A stretch of DNA of 64,000 bases from contig VZRG01000031.1 in NCBI GenBank assembly GCA_013397435.1, positions 1,058,609 to 1,122,608 on the forward strand. The letters run 5' to 3'. A program made the translations under genes and the position numbers. How positions within the stretch are numbered: the stretch's first letter is position 1; each line of letters begins with the position of its first letter. This DNA is from Erythrocercus mccallii. Lineage: Eukaryota; Chordata; Aves; Passeriformes; Dicruridae. Of the stretch, positions 52,125-63,000 are shown piece after piece. The notes under the pieces are model-generated. The model saw only the letters and a list, made by a program, of their open reading frames with translations. It did no database searches and was not told the DNA's origin.

Positions 52125-53922
52125 ATGACACTGGGCAAATGGTCAGGGCTTTTTTTCCCTGCTCCCTTTGAATGAGTATTGTAAGCAATGAAAGTTCAGC
52201 AAAAGCTTATGAAAACCAGAGTGCTCTGTGCAGTACTTTAAGTGAAAGGATGATGCATGAGTGAATATATTAAAGACTGGGTTTTTTTTCATAACATGTT
52301 CACCAAGCTGCTCTATGGGAAGTTATTTGTAGTTGGAGTGTACAGAGATAGCTAAATGGTAACTAGAAAAATCCTAATTTTCATTGTTTTTTGTTCTACT
52401 TTGGATTCCTGAGCTATTCTTGATTCATATCAGCAACCAATCAGTATCAGAAAATGATGCTATGCCTAGAGTGCTCAGTCTTTTACCCTGGAATTAACTC
52501 TATGTTGTATTTACTTCTGTGACATTCATAGTAACTTGCATTGTAGTTCTGTTTGTTTTAGTTACTTAAATCTGTATATAGCAGACTATACTTTTGCTAT
52601 AGACCAAAAGGTATATATGATGTTATTGTTACTACTACTGTAACTTATTAAGATAAGCTTTTACCTTTCTATTTTTCTCATTGTAATGGGCAAATTAAGC
52701 CTGACTAAGCAAAAAGATGCTATCTGTAAAATGGAGAAGATAGTGTATTTTTCTCGCCTTTTAACCAGAGAATTGTGGATTTCTTTGTACTAGTAGGGCT
52801 TGACACTTAGGGTAGCTCAAACCTGCTTTGCATACTGTGAATTCCTTCTACAGCAGCATGAATTGTGACAAGGACTAATTAGGATTTCCACCCCCTCTAT
52901 TCAACTCTTTTATTTTTGATGAGTGCCAGAACCAGTAGAGGAAGTTTAACTAAAACCAGATAAAAAATTAGTCTCCAATTTTGGAAATTAAGGAAAGAGA
53001 AGATGTACCTTGCAGTAGGTACTTCTGAGCATGTGTGGTTTTGAGTGTGATACACATATCTATTTATACCTTAGTTCTTTTGCATTTGATACACAGCTCT
53101 TTGTGACTTTGTAACATTCGAGAGCAATAAATTCTGATAACTTCTAGCTGCTCCTTCAAGGTATCCATCCAGACCCCAATGAAGCTAGGGACAGTCTTCT
53201 GGTTTGCTTTATTTGGTCTTACTGTCTAGTTTTATGTCCATAGGTGAAAGCTAGTAGGTTTTTTTTGATGTGGACGTAGAGTATGATAATTAACCTCCAC
53301 CCGGGGTAACCAGCCTCTTTTGATATTTCTCACATGATATGTAAGCCTTTCTGAAATCAGGTGAAATCCTATGGATTGGGGATGCATATGTCTACTGTAG
53401 TAGACTGCAATTAAATAGGCTCCATTGAGGACACATGAACATACAATCTACATTTGTTATCGTTATTCTCTCTATTTATATTTTTGTAGCCTCTAAGATC
53501 CTCACTCAAAAAAATTATGTGCCAATCAATTTCCAAATAAGTCAAAGACTGTTCCAGTTTGTAGCATCACACTAAGATGCAGTGGCAATTATCAGCTATG
53601 TGTCTGAACTAAGATGTGAACAGGTCTGTTGAGTACCACCCTTGTATCCTTATCACTGGAAATGCTGCCTGAGATATTTATAAATTATGCTTCTCAATGT
53701 AGCAATCCTGGTGCCAGGTAAGAAAATGATAACTTTGCAGTCTCATGTAGCAAAACAGTTTGTTGCGTGCCATTGGCTCTGCCGACTGAGAGTTGATATT
53801 GTTCTTAGTACAGCTATTGTGCACTTTCTCACAGTTGCCTTGTTCTCACGATCTGGCTGTATCCATGTGTAGCATTTAGATTAAAACTCTCTGCAAATAA
53901 GTTCTGTTTGTATACCTAGCAT
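52125..53922. other. No gene supported
   Basis: AT-rich DNA with no repeat recognised; only a 61-codon plus frame at 53687-53872. Confidence 0.5.
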
Positions 53923-53954
53923 GGATCCCTAGCCTGATCCCTGGCTAGGGATCC
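53923..53954. repeat. Perfect 12-bp inverted repeat (hairpin)
   Basis: The arms GGATCCCTAGCC (53923-53934) and GGCTAGGGATCC (53943-53954) are perfectly complementary around the 8-base loop TGATCCCT. The loop itself repeats part of the arm. It lies about 200 bp left of the solo LTR at 54160 and is not one of that element's ends. Confidence 0.9.
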
Positions 53955-54153
53955 TAGCACTAGTGTACTAGGAGTGACCAGAGCAAGGACACCAAGTATA
54001 ATGTAGCTAAAAAAAAAAGGGTAACTTAAGCTGGTCTGCAAATAAATATTAAGTAATGATGATAAATAGTTAAAAAGCCCTACTAAAAAAGAGCCATTAC
54101 ATCTATTCATTACATCTCTTATGCATGTGTTTAATATTATGTATATGAAGAGC

Positions 54154-54159
54154 CCCAAG
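54154..54159. repeat. Left target-site duplication CCCAAG
   Basis: Identical to 54839-54844 and directly abutting the LTR. Confidence 0.8.
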
Positions 54160-54838
54160 TATGGCCACTCTTGATAGCTCCCACTAGCTCTGTGGTCCTC
54201 AGGGGGCAGCCACAGTCCCAGCAGACACCTGTCTGCACGCAGGCTCTTCTTACCCTCCGTTCGTTGGAGGCAGCACCGAAAGGACTTAGACGGGGTGACA
54301 GAGGCAGGACTCTCAAGTAGGGTGAATAACTGGAGGTTTTATTCACTTGGGGACCTAGAGCTCGAGAGCCTAGGAAACCCAAAACCTGAGAGCACCCCAA
54401 CACCTGGAATTGGGGTATTTATCAACGTTAACTGGGGGTGGAGAGCATGGGATACCCAATCTGCAGAAGGGTTTGGGATGACATAAGTGGGGTGACTGCA
54501 GTCGTGACCAATGGGGAAAGGCAGGGTATGGGGTGATATGGTGTGATCCCCTGCCTGCCAATCACCCAGCCCATCACCCCACGGGCAGGTGCCCAATAGG
54601 ACAACAGGACCGGATGATGGACAGACAGGGGCACATGGACAGAGAGTGGGAAGCATGTGAGGGACTGGGGTAAACAACTAAAGGCGGGAAAAACTGAGGA
54701 CTGAGAACTCACACTGCTGGGATTAGGGTACATGGAACTCATTACACAAATGAACTCAATTGGGGCATACATAGAACTGCAAATCATACAAAGAACTTTA
54801 AGGAACCAAACAGCACAATGATATTCTATACCTCTACA
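54160..54838 (-). mobile_element. Solo LTR of an endogenous retrovirus, probably class II
   Basis: The 679-bp element lies between two identical 6-mers CCCAAG. On the minus strand it starts TGTAGAGG and ends GGCCATA (probably an original CA with one transition). The U3 part contains three ATTGG motifs, i.e. inverted CCAAT boxes (plus 54508-54512, 54558-54562, 54593-54597). A TATA-like GATAAATA follows (plus 54416-54423), then AATAAA about 75 bases downstream (plus 54338-54343) and a roughly 180-bp U5. It is clearly GC-richer and CpG-richer than its surroundings. A 6-bp duplication is typical of class II (ERVK-like) retroviruses. No gag, pol or env remains; the 112- and 119-codon minus frames across it have no viral protein features. 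Confidence 0.85.
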
Positions 54839-54844
54839 CCCAAG
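54839..54844. repeat. Right target-site duplication CCCAAG
   Basis: Identical to 54154-54159. Together they delimit the insertion exactly. Confidence 0.8.
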
Positions 54845-57717
54845 ATTTCAAGGATACTAGTCACATACTTAAAAAATTAAGCTTCAAGTTAGTGAAATAC
54901 AGCTTGGATAGTCTAACATGCACAATGAATTAATCACCTGACAGACTAATTATGCTGTATTGAAATGTTGATGCCAAATCTATTCATGCCAAACTTATCA
55001 AGCTGCTCAGAACAGAGGTAACTTGTAAGGTTTTCTGTGCAGTATATGTGATATTCAGCCAGAGGTCAGCCTGCCTCAGAATTAGCTAACTTCCATGAAT
55101 CATTTGTGTCCACTGACTTGAAGGGGGAGGTTTTCTTATAGAGGTTCAAAAGATTAAATGTTCTTCCTTAGGAACAAGGAGAGAAGTCCTGAGCATGAAG
55201 TCCAAGGGAATCAAGTCAACTTGAGAGTGGGGAAAACTGCTGAAAGCTGAAGAATTCCATCACTGGCCAAAATTGTGAGGGATCCATCAAAGGAGGCAGT
55301 TTCTTCATTGTTAATGTTATATCAATATCACAGGACAATAGACACCCTCTATGGTATGCTTATCTGAGCAGGATGCTTATTTTAGGAGAGATGTTATGAA
55401 GATGGCTTGATGGTAAGGTCTTGTAAGTATTGAAGGAGATCACTCTAGGACATCCAAAGCTCTTCCCTTTACATTCCACTTTTGTGTACCTAATTTACTG
55501 CTGTGGTCAATGCATTATAACTATGAATGAGGGAACCATTTTATTCGGGTTATTCTGTGACAAATCCAAGCATTTGCTGCAAACCTGAAAAGCTAAACTG
55601 GTAACCTGAAGTTCCATAAATAACTACACTTAGAATATGGGGTATCTTTTACTGTCTCAATCTAGATTGTGTCCTTTATGGGGAATAGCACTGGGGAGTT
55701 TTAATTTTTTTTTTCTCTTTCCTTGATGTTTTTTGATGTTTTTGGTTTTTACACAGCACAAGGATTGTGGAAGGCAGATCTGCTTTTAGCAAGCAATCTC
55801 ACAAATACAGCTTTGTTTTCTACCTGACTTGTTCTTTAATTACAGAAAATTAAATAAAAGTACTTCTCCCACTCTAAGTGTATTTGGGAAATGTTCAGAC
55901 ACTCTCTTAAAAGTGCAGAACTTTAGTGCCTTTAGGATATAACAATGCTTTATTTGGATTCAAGTGATTAAAGAGCTAATTTTCTTAGTGGGAGGTTAGT
56001 ACATTTATACAGAGAAACTGCATTACAGGAATATGGATACATTTGAGTTCCACGGGGGCCCAGGGAATTTCAAATTCCCATCTCTCTGCTTGTAGCAGCA
56101 AAGACCATAAAAAAGAAGGAAAAAGCCCTTCAGTGTTCTGTATCTTCCGAGTCTGGTGTCTTCTATATAGCTGGAGACAGTTACATCCATTTTTCCCCAG
56201 GGGACTAACTTTTTCTGAAGTAGTCTGTTTGGTCTTTTTAATTGTGAAGTCATAGAGTTAATTTCCTCTGCATTGATTTTCAAATGATGCTGTAAATGTG
56301 AGGTTCAGTTTCTGTTTCTCTCTAACTGATTTGGTTGCTTAGTACTTCCAAAGGAGTTTGATTTCATCCAAGTTAAAATTTTGAATACAGGAAAGCAAAG
56401 ATCAGAGCATAAAATCTTGGCAATACTGCACAGTTTTTGTGTCATAGAATTGTTTCCAATAAAAGAAAGGGTTCTGTATCTGTAATATTTTCCATCCTAT
56501 ATACAGAGCAGGATTGCAGCATTCATTTGGAAAAATTATTTCTCTTATTTTTTTAATGCTGTACCAATTTGCTGAATTAAGTTTGATGATGCTGTTCATT
56601 GTCCTGAGAAAGAAGCTGTCCAAATGCTTTTCTGCAGTATTTTCTGGAATGAGAGTGCCGAGTTCTAGATGATGGTTATGGTCTCCTGTTGAAAGCCAGG
56701 TAGGCATTTCACCCAAGAGGAGTAGAAATAATCAACGGTAAACTTGGCCTCAATCCAGGAATTAGCACATTTAAGCTTGAAGCAATGTCACCTTCAGTGA
56801 TTGAGTCACTGGCTTGGATTCATCCAAATGAAGACATCTCCAGCAGAGCTGCTGATTCATGTTGTATTGCCCCTGTAGTGAGTTCAAATGAGTTGTTTGC
56901 TGAATGAAAGGTGTGAAAACCTTTAAGCACATGTGGTTTATATGTTTTGTCTAACCAAAATCAGCGCTGCTTTTAGTGTGTAGGTGGACACAATCACCAT
57001 CCAAGATGAAGTGAAGCATCTCCTGCAGGACTCTGGGAAGTCTCATGCTGCTTTGACAGCAGAGCCACAGTTGTATACTCTGCACACCTCATTGGCTGGT
57101 GCTTTCTGCAGGTTATCCACAGCAGTGGGACTGCACTTTGGAGAGGAATTTTTTCCACTGCAATGTAGATGGATGACTGCACAGGACACCAAAAAATGAA
57201 CTGGAAGGTGGTTTCCTCTACAATGGCTTTTTTTACTTATCCACCTGCCATTGAAAACCAATTATTTTCCTGATAATATTTCCATTCATTCATGTTTAGG
57301 TCTTTTTGCTTTTATCAAAACACTGGCACTGGAAGTGACTTATGACGAGTAGGTATTACAGTGCCTTTTTCAAGTAATAAAATCCTGGTCTTTAATTTTC
57401 CATCTAACTGAATGTTGGGCAAGTAAACCTTGGCTAATTACTAACTGGAGTTTAAAGAGCTAACCAATGGTGGGTACAATATCCAGGACAATCAATTGTT
57501 TCAAGCCCAGTCAGATATCTACTCTGATTTCATAAAGATCATTTCATGAAATAAATTCCATTACCTAGGGAATAGGAAATACTGTAGATGTTTTATATTG
57601 TTGTTTGAAAGCTGAGGAGATTAATACTAGATCCTTTATTTTAGTGACACAGCACAGTAATCTGGGTTCAGACAGTTGGTTTATTGAAAGGAAACCCTTT
57701 TTTTGTCTGCATTCCAG
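54845..57717. other. No gene firmly supported
   Basis: Contains a 104-codon minus frame (56402-56716) and a 71-codon plus frame (56984-57199). The latter has a fair donor (TGCAG|GTTATC at 57111), but its phase does not join the exon candidate at 57718. No repeats were recognised. Confidence 0.45.
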
Positions 57718-57794
57718 GATTTAAAAGAAAAAATAGAAGCTGGGATTAGAGCCAGACTGAGGAGAAACGATGCAGTCTGTCAGCAAGCCCTCAG
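57718..57794 (+). CDS. Candidate internal exon of an unidentified gene
   Basis: A pyrimidine-rich acceptor (TTTTTTTGTCTGCATTCCAG) precedes 77 bases ending CTCAG|GTAACA, a good donor. Only one of the three frames is open; it reads DLKEKIEAGIRARLRRNDAV and then CQQAL. The composition (alternating charged and aliphatic residues, Arg/Glu/Gln-rich) suggests an amphipathic or coiled-coil helix and looks more like coding sequence than other open stretches here. The exon starts in phase 0 and leaves two bases (AG), so the next exon must supply one base. I do not recognise the family. It is the strongest of the four blocks of the tentative gene model. Confidence 0.38.
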
Positions 57795-58976
57795 GTAACA
57801 ATATCATAATTTATAAATTCTACCAACAATAGGATAGTAATTAAAGATGTAAGTTTCCCTTTTCCTGTCTCTATTTTCAGCAAAAAAGATTTCAGAATGC
57901 TAAACTGTTTTTATGTGTCCCAAAGCAAGGATTTAAACCAAAACCAAAAAAAAATCTCAAAGAATCAAACCATACAAAAGGGCTCCATTTTTGCTTCTCT
58001 TATGACTTGCTCTTCTTACTACTTATGCTGTAGTAAGCTAGTGGCACTCTGGATTTTCTGACTTGTATCACTGTACGACCCAGAATTATTTTCTCACAAA
58101 GGCAAGTTGGAGCATTTTGTGGTTTGTTTTGATTTAAAATGAGGAGCACACTGGCCTGGATCTTATTGTGTTCCTTGGAGCTTGTGAATTTGCCCTAATG
58201 AGTTCCATTCCTACTGTATCTAGTGTTTGGCCCATTAATTCACATCTCTTGGGCTAAATGAGTGAAGAATGGGGTACACATGGGGAACAGAACAGAAATA
58301 GTTGGCTGGTATAACAGGACCTGCTTTCTCCAACTACAGCAACCCTGATAATCTTACCCTTAACTATGTAGGATCGTGTTGATCAATACAGTGAGTTTGC
58401 TGTTGGTAAATGCTGGTGTTTCAGTGATCAACAAGAATATAATTTTTGTTGGGACTAATTAGAGAATTTTCAATGCCTATCTAATTTCTGCTTATTTCAT
58501 TTGTAGTGGCCTAGAGTTATGGATGTTATTTTATGTAATATTTCTACAGTACACAACACAATGCGGCTCTATTTATGATTGGGAATGGAGAGTGGTAGAG
58601 TAATAGTAAAGCAAATAATATTAATAATAACAAATTAATTATATCAGTTAATACTGTCAGCATTCATGAGTTAAGTGTTGTTGCACTAGTCTGATAGTTA
58701 AATGGCAGGCTGTCAGGGAACATTTCTGTTTAACAAATGGTACTGTGCAACTGCCCAAGTATAGTGTTAGGACATTGTGTTGTACCAGGTTCCACTAGAC
58801 ATAAAATCAAGGTCTTGACCACTTACAGCCATAAACAATAAATGCCATATAAAATAAATATACTAAACACAAGGCTTGACTGCAGTGTCATCTAGAATCT
58901 GAAAAAAAGTCCTCTGACTGTTGGATACCTAATCTGATCAATATTGGCCAAATCAATCTTTGAGACTTTCTGCTAG
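57795..58976. other. Possible intron sequence; nothing else seen
   Basis: Another acceptor-like site at 58504 opens a hydrophobic frame of about 30 codons, but no donor after it gives a phase that continues into the later blocks. Confidence 0.4.
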
Positions 58977-59004
58977 GTCATCTTCTGCAGTGTCCCTGGA
59001 TAAG
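58977..59004 (+). CDS. Weak candidate small exon bridging phases
   Basis: The acceptor GAGACTTTCTGCTAG is followed by 28 bases and then GTTCAC, a poor donor. With one leading base completing the AG left by the previous block, it reads R-SSSAVSLDK and ends in phase 0, which matches the block at 59888. A longer version ending at 59064 before the better donor GTATGT is also open and also ends in phase 0. It is listed mainly because it is the only segment found that links its neighbours in frame. Confidence 0.18.
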
Positions 59005-59873
59005 GTTCACCTTGCACATTACATCATTTCACAATGTTTCCCTGTAGTGCCCTTACCAGATCCTGTATGTCACTGTTTGTTTTTTAGGGTTTTTTTGTTT
59101 TTTTAATGAATGGTGTTGTCTCCCTGCCTACGGATCTGGCACTTAAGCTAAAAAGTACAATGTTCTTATGGCCTCTGTACCTAGGAATTAGCCTTCTAGC
59201 TTTCCTTGGGGAAATACTGAATTGTAACCATCAAGGTATTTGAAATGGATTTGTGACTCAGAAATATGTATTATTACAGGAGAGAAGTGATGTATTTGAT
59301 TTTTACTTCCCCATTTCCAACTATCTACTATAACTGTCAATAACAATTTCAATTACTTCATTTGCTTTATTCCTCTTGTTTTTTATTGAATGTCTCAAGA
59401 AAGAAGTGAGAGTAGAAAGTTGGACAGTCCTTCCAAACATATCTCCTTTTACAAAATTCTTCTTATCTTTATTTTTCACAACAAAAGCAGAAAATTTGAT
59501 TTTAAGGTCAGTTTGCTTTTCTTCTTTAGGTCTTGAAAAGCAAGGGAAAGAATTGTGATCTACCCAATTGATATCCTGGTCAAATAGCCTAAATTGATCT
59601 TAAGTAGATGAATAAATGCTGTTTGGATTTACTGTGCCCTTTCTTTGGTGGATCTCTCAGCTTGGTGACCTGAACTGGGCCTGCTTACTCCCCAGCTGGG
59701 AACAACAGGGAGTACCCATTGGTGCACACAACCACTAGGATTTCCTCTGCCCAGCACATCCTGCAAAAGTTTTGTGCAGTGCAAATCACTCACACAAAAA
59801 ATGCATAAGTATCAAAATGTTTCTAATATTTCCTTATGCAAATGATTCTTTTTTTTTCTTTCATAACCTCCAG
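59005..59873. other. Possible intron sequence; T-rich
   Basis: Includes T-rich low complexity at about 59079-59105 and a strong acceptor at 59528 (TTTTCTTCTTTAG) that is followed by early stops in usable frames. Confidence 0.4.
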
Positions 59874-59887
59874 ACAATATCCTTCAG

Positions 59888-59975
59888 GATGCATGTAATA
59901 TGTCTCTGCCTGAGTTAAAGAAGAAAATGCTAATGATTTCACTGGACAATTCTTGCAGTCATTACTGCATTGATG
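59888..59975 (+). CDS. Candidate penultimate exon of an unidentified gene
   Basis: A very strong pyrimidine tract (TTCTTTTTTTTTCTTTCATA) leads to two possible acceptors: CCTCCAG at 59873 and CCTTCAG at 59887. The same frame is open from either: DACNMSLPELKKKMLMISLD and nine more residues ending CID, then G|GTAAAA. The second acceptor gives phase 0, fitting the block at 58977; the first would need an upstream exon ending with one base. The segment leaves one base (G), which joins the next block as a glycine codon. The other frames have stops. No family is recognised. Confidence 0.32.
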
Positions 59976-61769
59976 GTAAAAACCGATATTCTCCAAGAAC
60001 CACTTGTTTTGCTAATCTCACTTAGCCCAGCAGCTTAACCTGCATATAATTCAAAATATCTGAATTTAGGAAAAAAGCGGAATGAGTAGGAATGCGTTAA
60101 TGAAACAAAAATGGTTTGGTTAGTGAAACAAAATCCTAAACAAATAGTGTCACAGGTTGTAATTATTTAAAGTTAGAAAGATTTCTGGGAAGGCAATGAA
60201 ATAAAAAATAATAGGTGAATTCATGAGGGCTGCCATCACCATGAATACCATCATGACCTCATCGACCTTCTTTCCAAACAGTGCTACTTACTCATTTCGG
60301 GATTCAGTTCACAGTCACTCTCCTGGCCTTTAATGGAAGTGAATGACTTTGGGGTATAAGCAGGGCATAATTATAATACCATAATGAACTACCTCCTGCA
60401 TGTGTATCCCTTACCTTATACTAGAGGGAATTAGAGTGACCTCAGCTATATGTCATAGGCTGTTAGCAGTGAGCCCAGGTACGTGAGGATGAGCTTAGTC
60501 TTAACATGGGAGTATGTAGTGAACTGGGGGTTGGAGCCATAAGGAACCTAGGTCACGCAACATGCTCTTTTTAGGTGCCTAACAGCTTAGTGAAATACAC
60601 AGTCTCCAGTGTCACAGGCAACACATGAAATGCAGGGAGTATGGAACCTGGACATGAACCCTTTAAAACCAGGAGGCTTTAGGCATCTCACAAAGTGCAT
60701 ATTGGATAAGAAGCAGCTGATTGCTTCTCTCAGGGACCAAGGGTCTCTTGAGATGCTTAATCACAAGGGATCTAGGCACCTGGCTCAGAGTGAAGCTTTC
60801 CTTGTGAGGCATAGTGCATAGAAACAAATACACCTTCAACCTAAGTCCTTGTCTGGGAGCAGTTTTGAAATATTTATATTTTTTGATCTGGAGCAGAGAC
60901 TGAAGTTTTTTTGGCTTTGGAGTTTTTTTCTGCCTTTTTCCTCATCCAAGAACGTTGCCCAAATCACTTGGTTATCTGACATGCTGGATGAAGTGTTCAA
61001 TTACTCCTACCAAAGAAGTTAAACACTGTATATGTAATTAAAGACTCAGATTTTGGCAGCAGATGAGTGAGATGTCAAGGATCATTGAAATGCTTAAAAA
61101 TTGGATTGATTTGTCCCAAATCTCTCTGTAGACCTAACCCTAAAAATGCGCAACATTTGGAGCCTGTATCTAACAATATTTAAATTTTGTAATGGCTGTA
61201 ACTGAAGTTCTTTGAGTTTTGCAGTGTAGCAATGAAGTCTAAGATGACCACAGTATTTGGCATACTTAACTAATAAACAAAATCTCACTCTTGTTACAAT
61301 ATGGAGGTGACTGTAATTAAAATTATAGCTGGGTAAACTGAGGTACAGGAAAATTCTGACTTGCAGAAAATCACATAAAAATCTCAGAAAACAATGTCTC
61401 CAAATAAATTGCTTTTTGTTTGCATCTTTCTGTTTTCCATTTATATTAGCTCACTTTCTGTGCTATGTGCATGTTTACAGGAAGGAAAAATATGAGACAA
61501 TGGTTATTGGATGTCACATAAATTTGTAAGAGGGTCTCTCTCCAAAGGCCAGATACTCATGGAAATAAAATCAAATAATTTAGTTTGTTTTTTAAATGGA
61601 TATTAGTTAGCCTGTGAAAACAGGGGTGTTTAGTTTAGTCTAGTTTCTTGCTCTCAGGCACACACCCACTCCTGGAAATGTGTTCTCACATGTTAGGAAC
61701 TCTGGTCTAACCATTCCAATATATAAGGTTATGAAAGGATTTGCTTAAGGCATTTTTATTTTTATCCAG
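59976..61769. other. Possible last intron
   Basis: No repeat is firmly recognised. The stretch 60545-60800 has scattered GGTGCCTAACAG and GGCACCTGG motifs reminiscent of an old amniote retroposon, too weak to call. A 70-codon frame at 60609-60821 is treated as chance. Confidence 0.4.
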
Positions 61770-61855
61770 GCAAGCAGTCAGAAGAAGAGAAAGGCAGCAA
61801 GGGGGAACAAAATGATCTTGGATTTAACATGGATGAGAAATGTGAAAATGTGTAA
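61770..61855 (+). CDS. Candidate terminal coding exon, with stop codon
   Basis: The acceptor CATTTTTATTTTTATCCAG at 61769 is followed by a frame that continues the previous block through a split glycine codon: GKQSEEEKGSKGEQNDLGFN, then MDEKCENV and TAA at 61853-61855. The tail is strongly hydrophilic, rich in Glu, Lys and Gly, typical of a disordered C-terminus. No motif identifies the protein. The case rests on compatible phases, good acceptors and composition only. Confidence 0.32.
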
Positions 61856-62335
61856 CTCTCAAATGCTTGTGCTTTGGGAGACAGTACTACTTCAGCTTAA
61901 GAATGAATGAAAGAGACAAGTGATGTGCAGCTTCTTGTTCAGAATGAAGTAGTACAAGAAGAAAGGTTTGGACAAGGGATTTGACAAATAAGTTTGACAA
62001 TAATCTAATGACAATGAATTGGGCAGACTATAAAGCAAATTGGCACTCGCATCTTTTCTAATGAGGAAAAAACAGACTGAAGGTAAGATGAAACAACTGT
62101 ATCTGTTGAAGGAAGTTTTCTGAGCAAAACATTAGATCAACAAAATTTGAATCTGGATCTCACAAAGTCAATGCAAAGGAGAATAACACAAGGTCAATGC
62201 GTTTTTTCCAGCTTTCGTTTCAGCTTTCTGGTCAGGCAGTGTGATATGTTAAAACCTTTCTTTTCAGTCAGTGTTAAGTGAATGTGCAGCTAGAGATGCA
62301 CCAAAAAGATTATATTAAAGTAAAAAAATATCCCT
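61856..62335 (+). other. Possible 3' untranslated region with ATTAAA signal
   Basis: If the terminal exon is real, the first plausible poly(A) signal is ATTAAA at 62314-62319, about 460 bases after the stop. It is followed by a T/G-containing stretch (CATGTCTCTGT) near 62342. No AATAAA lies between. Confidence 0.25.
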
Positions 62336-63000
62336 TGAGAGCATGTCTCTGTACCTCCTCATCTCTCCAGCATAGTTAGAACTTCTTCTGGCCAACAAAG
62401 CCAATCTATAACCATTATATCTCTTTGTCTCTTTTCATATCTCCTAATAGAAGCGCTGTTGTAGCTGCTGGCTAGAAAATTAACCAAGTGAACTCTTCTC
62501 TCTGTCTCTCTTCTCATCAGATTACTGGAAAATTTAACAGCCTCTCCCTCTCTCCCTTTTTTTCTTTTCAGGCTGGTAACACACTGGAGGGACTTAGGCT
62601 GAAATAGTTTAACTCTCATATATCTCATTCTTCACTAGAGTTGGTGGACACATCCTTATTCTCAGCCTTTGGCGAAATGATGGTAGACTGTGTGGTTATG
62701 TCTAGGTGGTGATCAGGAATCTGATGCACTAAGAAAAAAGCAAAATATAAAGCAGTAAAACTGAGGAAGCCAGGAGACAAAGCAGTGATCTATGAGCATT
62801 TTTGTGAGGAGCATTTGTTTGGAGGGGGCTGAGCTATAATGCTCAGGTTTATGAGAAAGTGCACAAATACTCCAGTTAGAATGGAAACAGCTGAGGATCC
62901 AGTATCTTGTATACCTAGTTCTTTAAAAACTAGAACTAGCATCTCTTCATGTTTTGGATCAGTGTTCATTCTGTTGGAATCAAAAAGTTGTAAAAAATAT
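62336..63000. other. No gene supported
   Basis: An 89-codon basic minus frame (62359-62628) has no recognised homology. A CT-rich tract lies at about 62498-62570. Confidence 0.5.

Noticed and set aside
54339..54787. 112- and 119-codon minus-strand frames
   Set aside because: They lie within the U3/R part of the solo LTR and show no gag, pol or env features.
56402..56716. 104-codon minus-strand frame
   Set aside because: No homology recognised, no splice context, and strand opposite to the candidate gene.
56984..57111. Exon-like block with fair donor TGCAG|GTTATC
   Set aside because: The acceptor has a weak pyrimidine tract, and the phase (two bases left over) cannot join the next candidate exon, which starts in phase 0.
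60405..60840. Possible old SINE or retroposon (GGTGCCTAACAG / GGCACCTGG motifs)
   Set aside because: Matches are too short and scattered to delimit an element.
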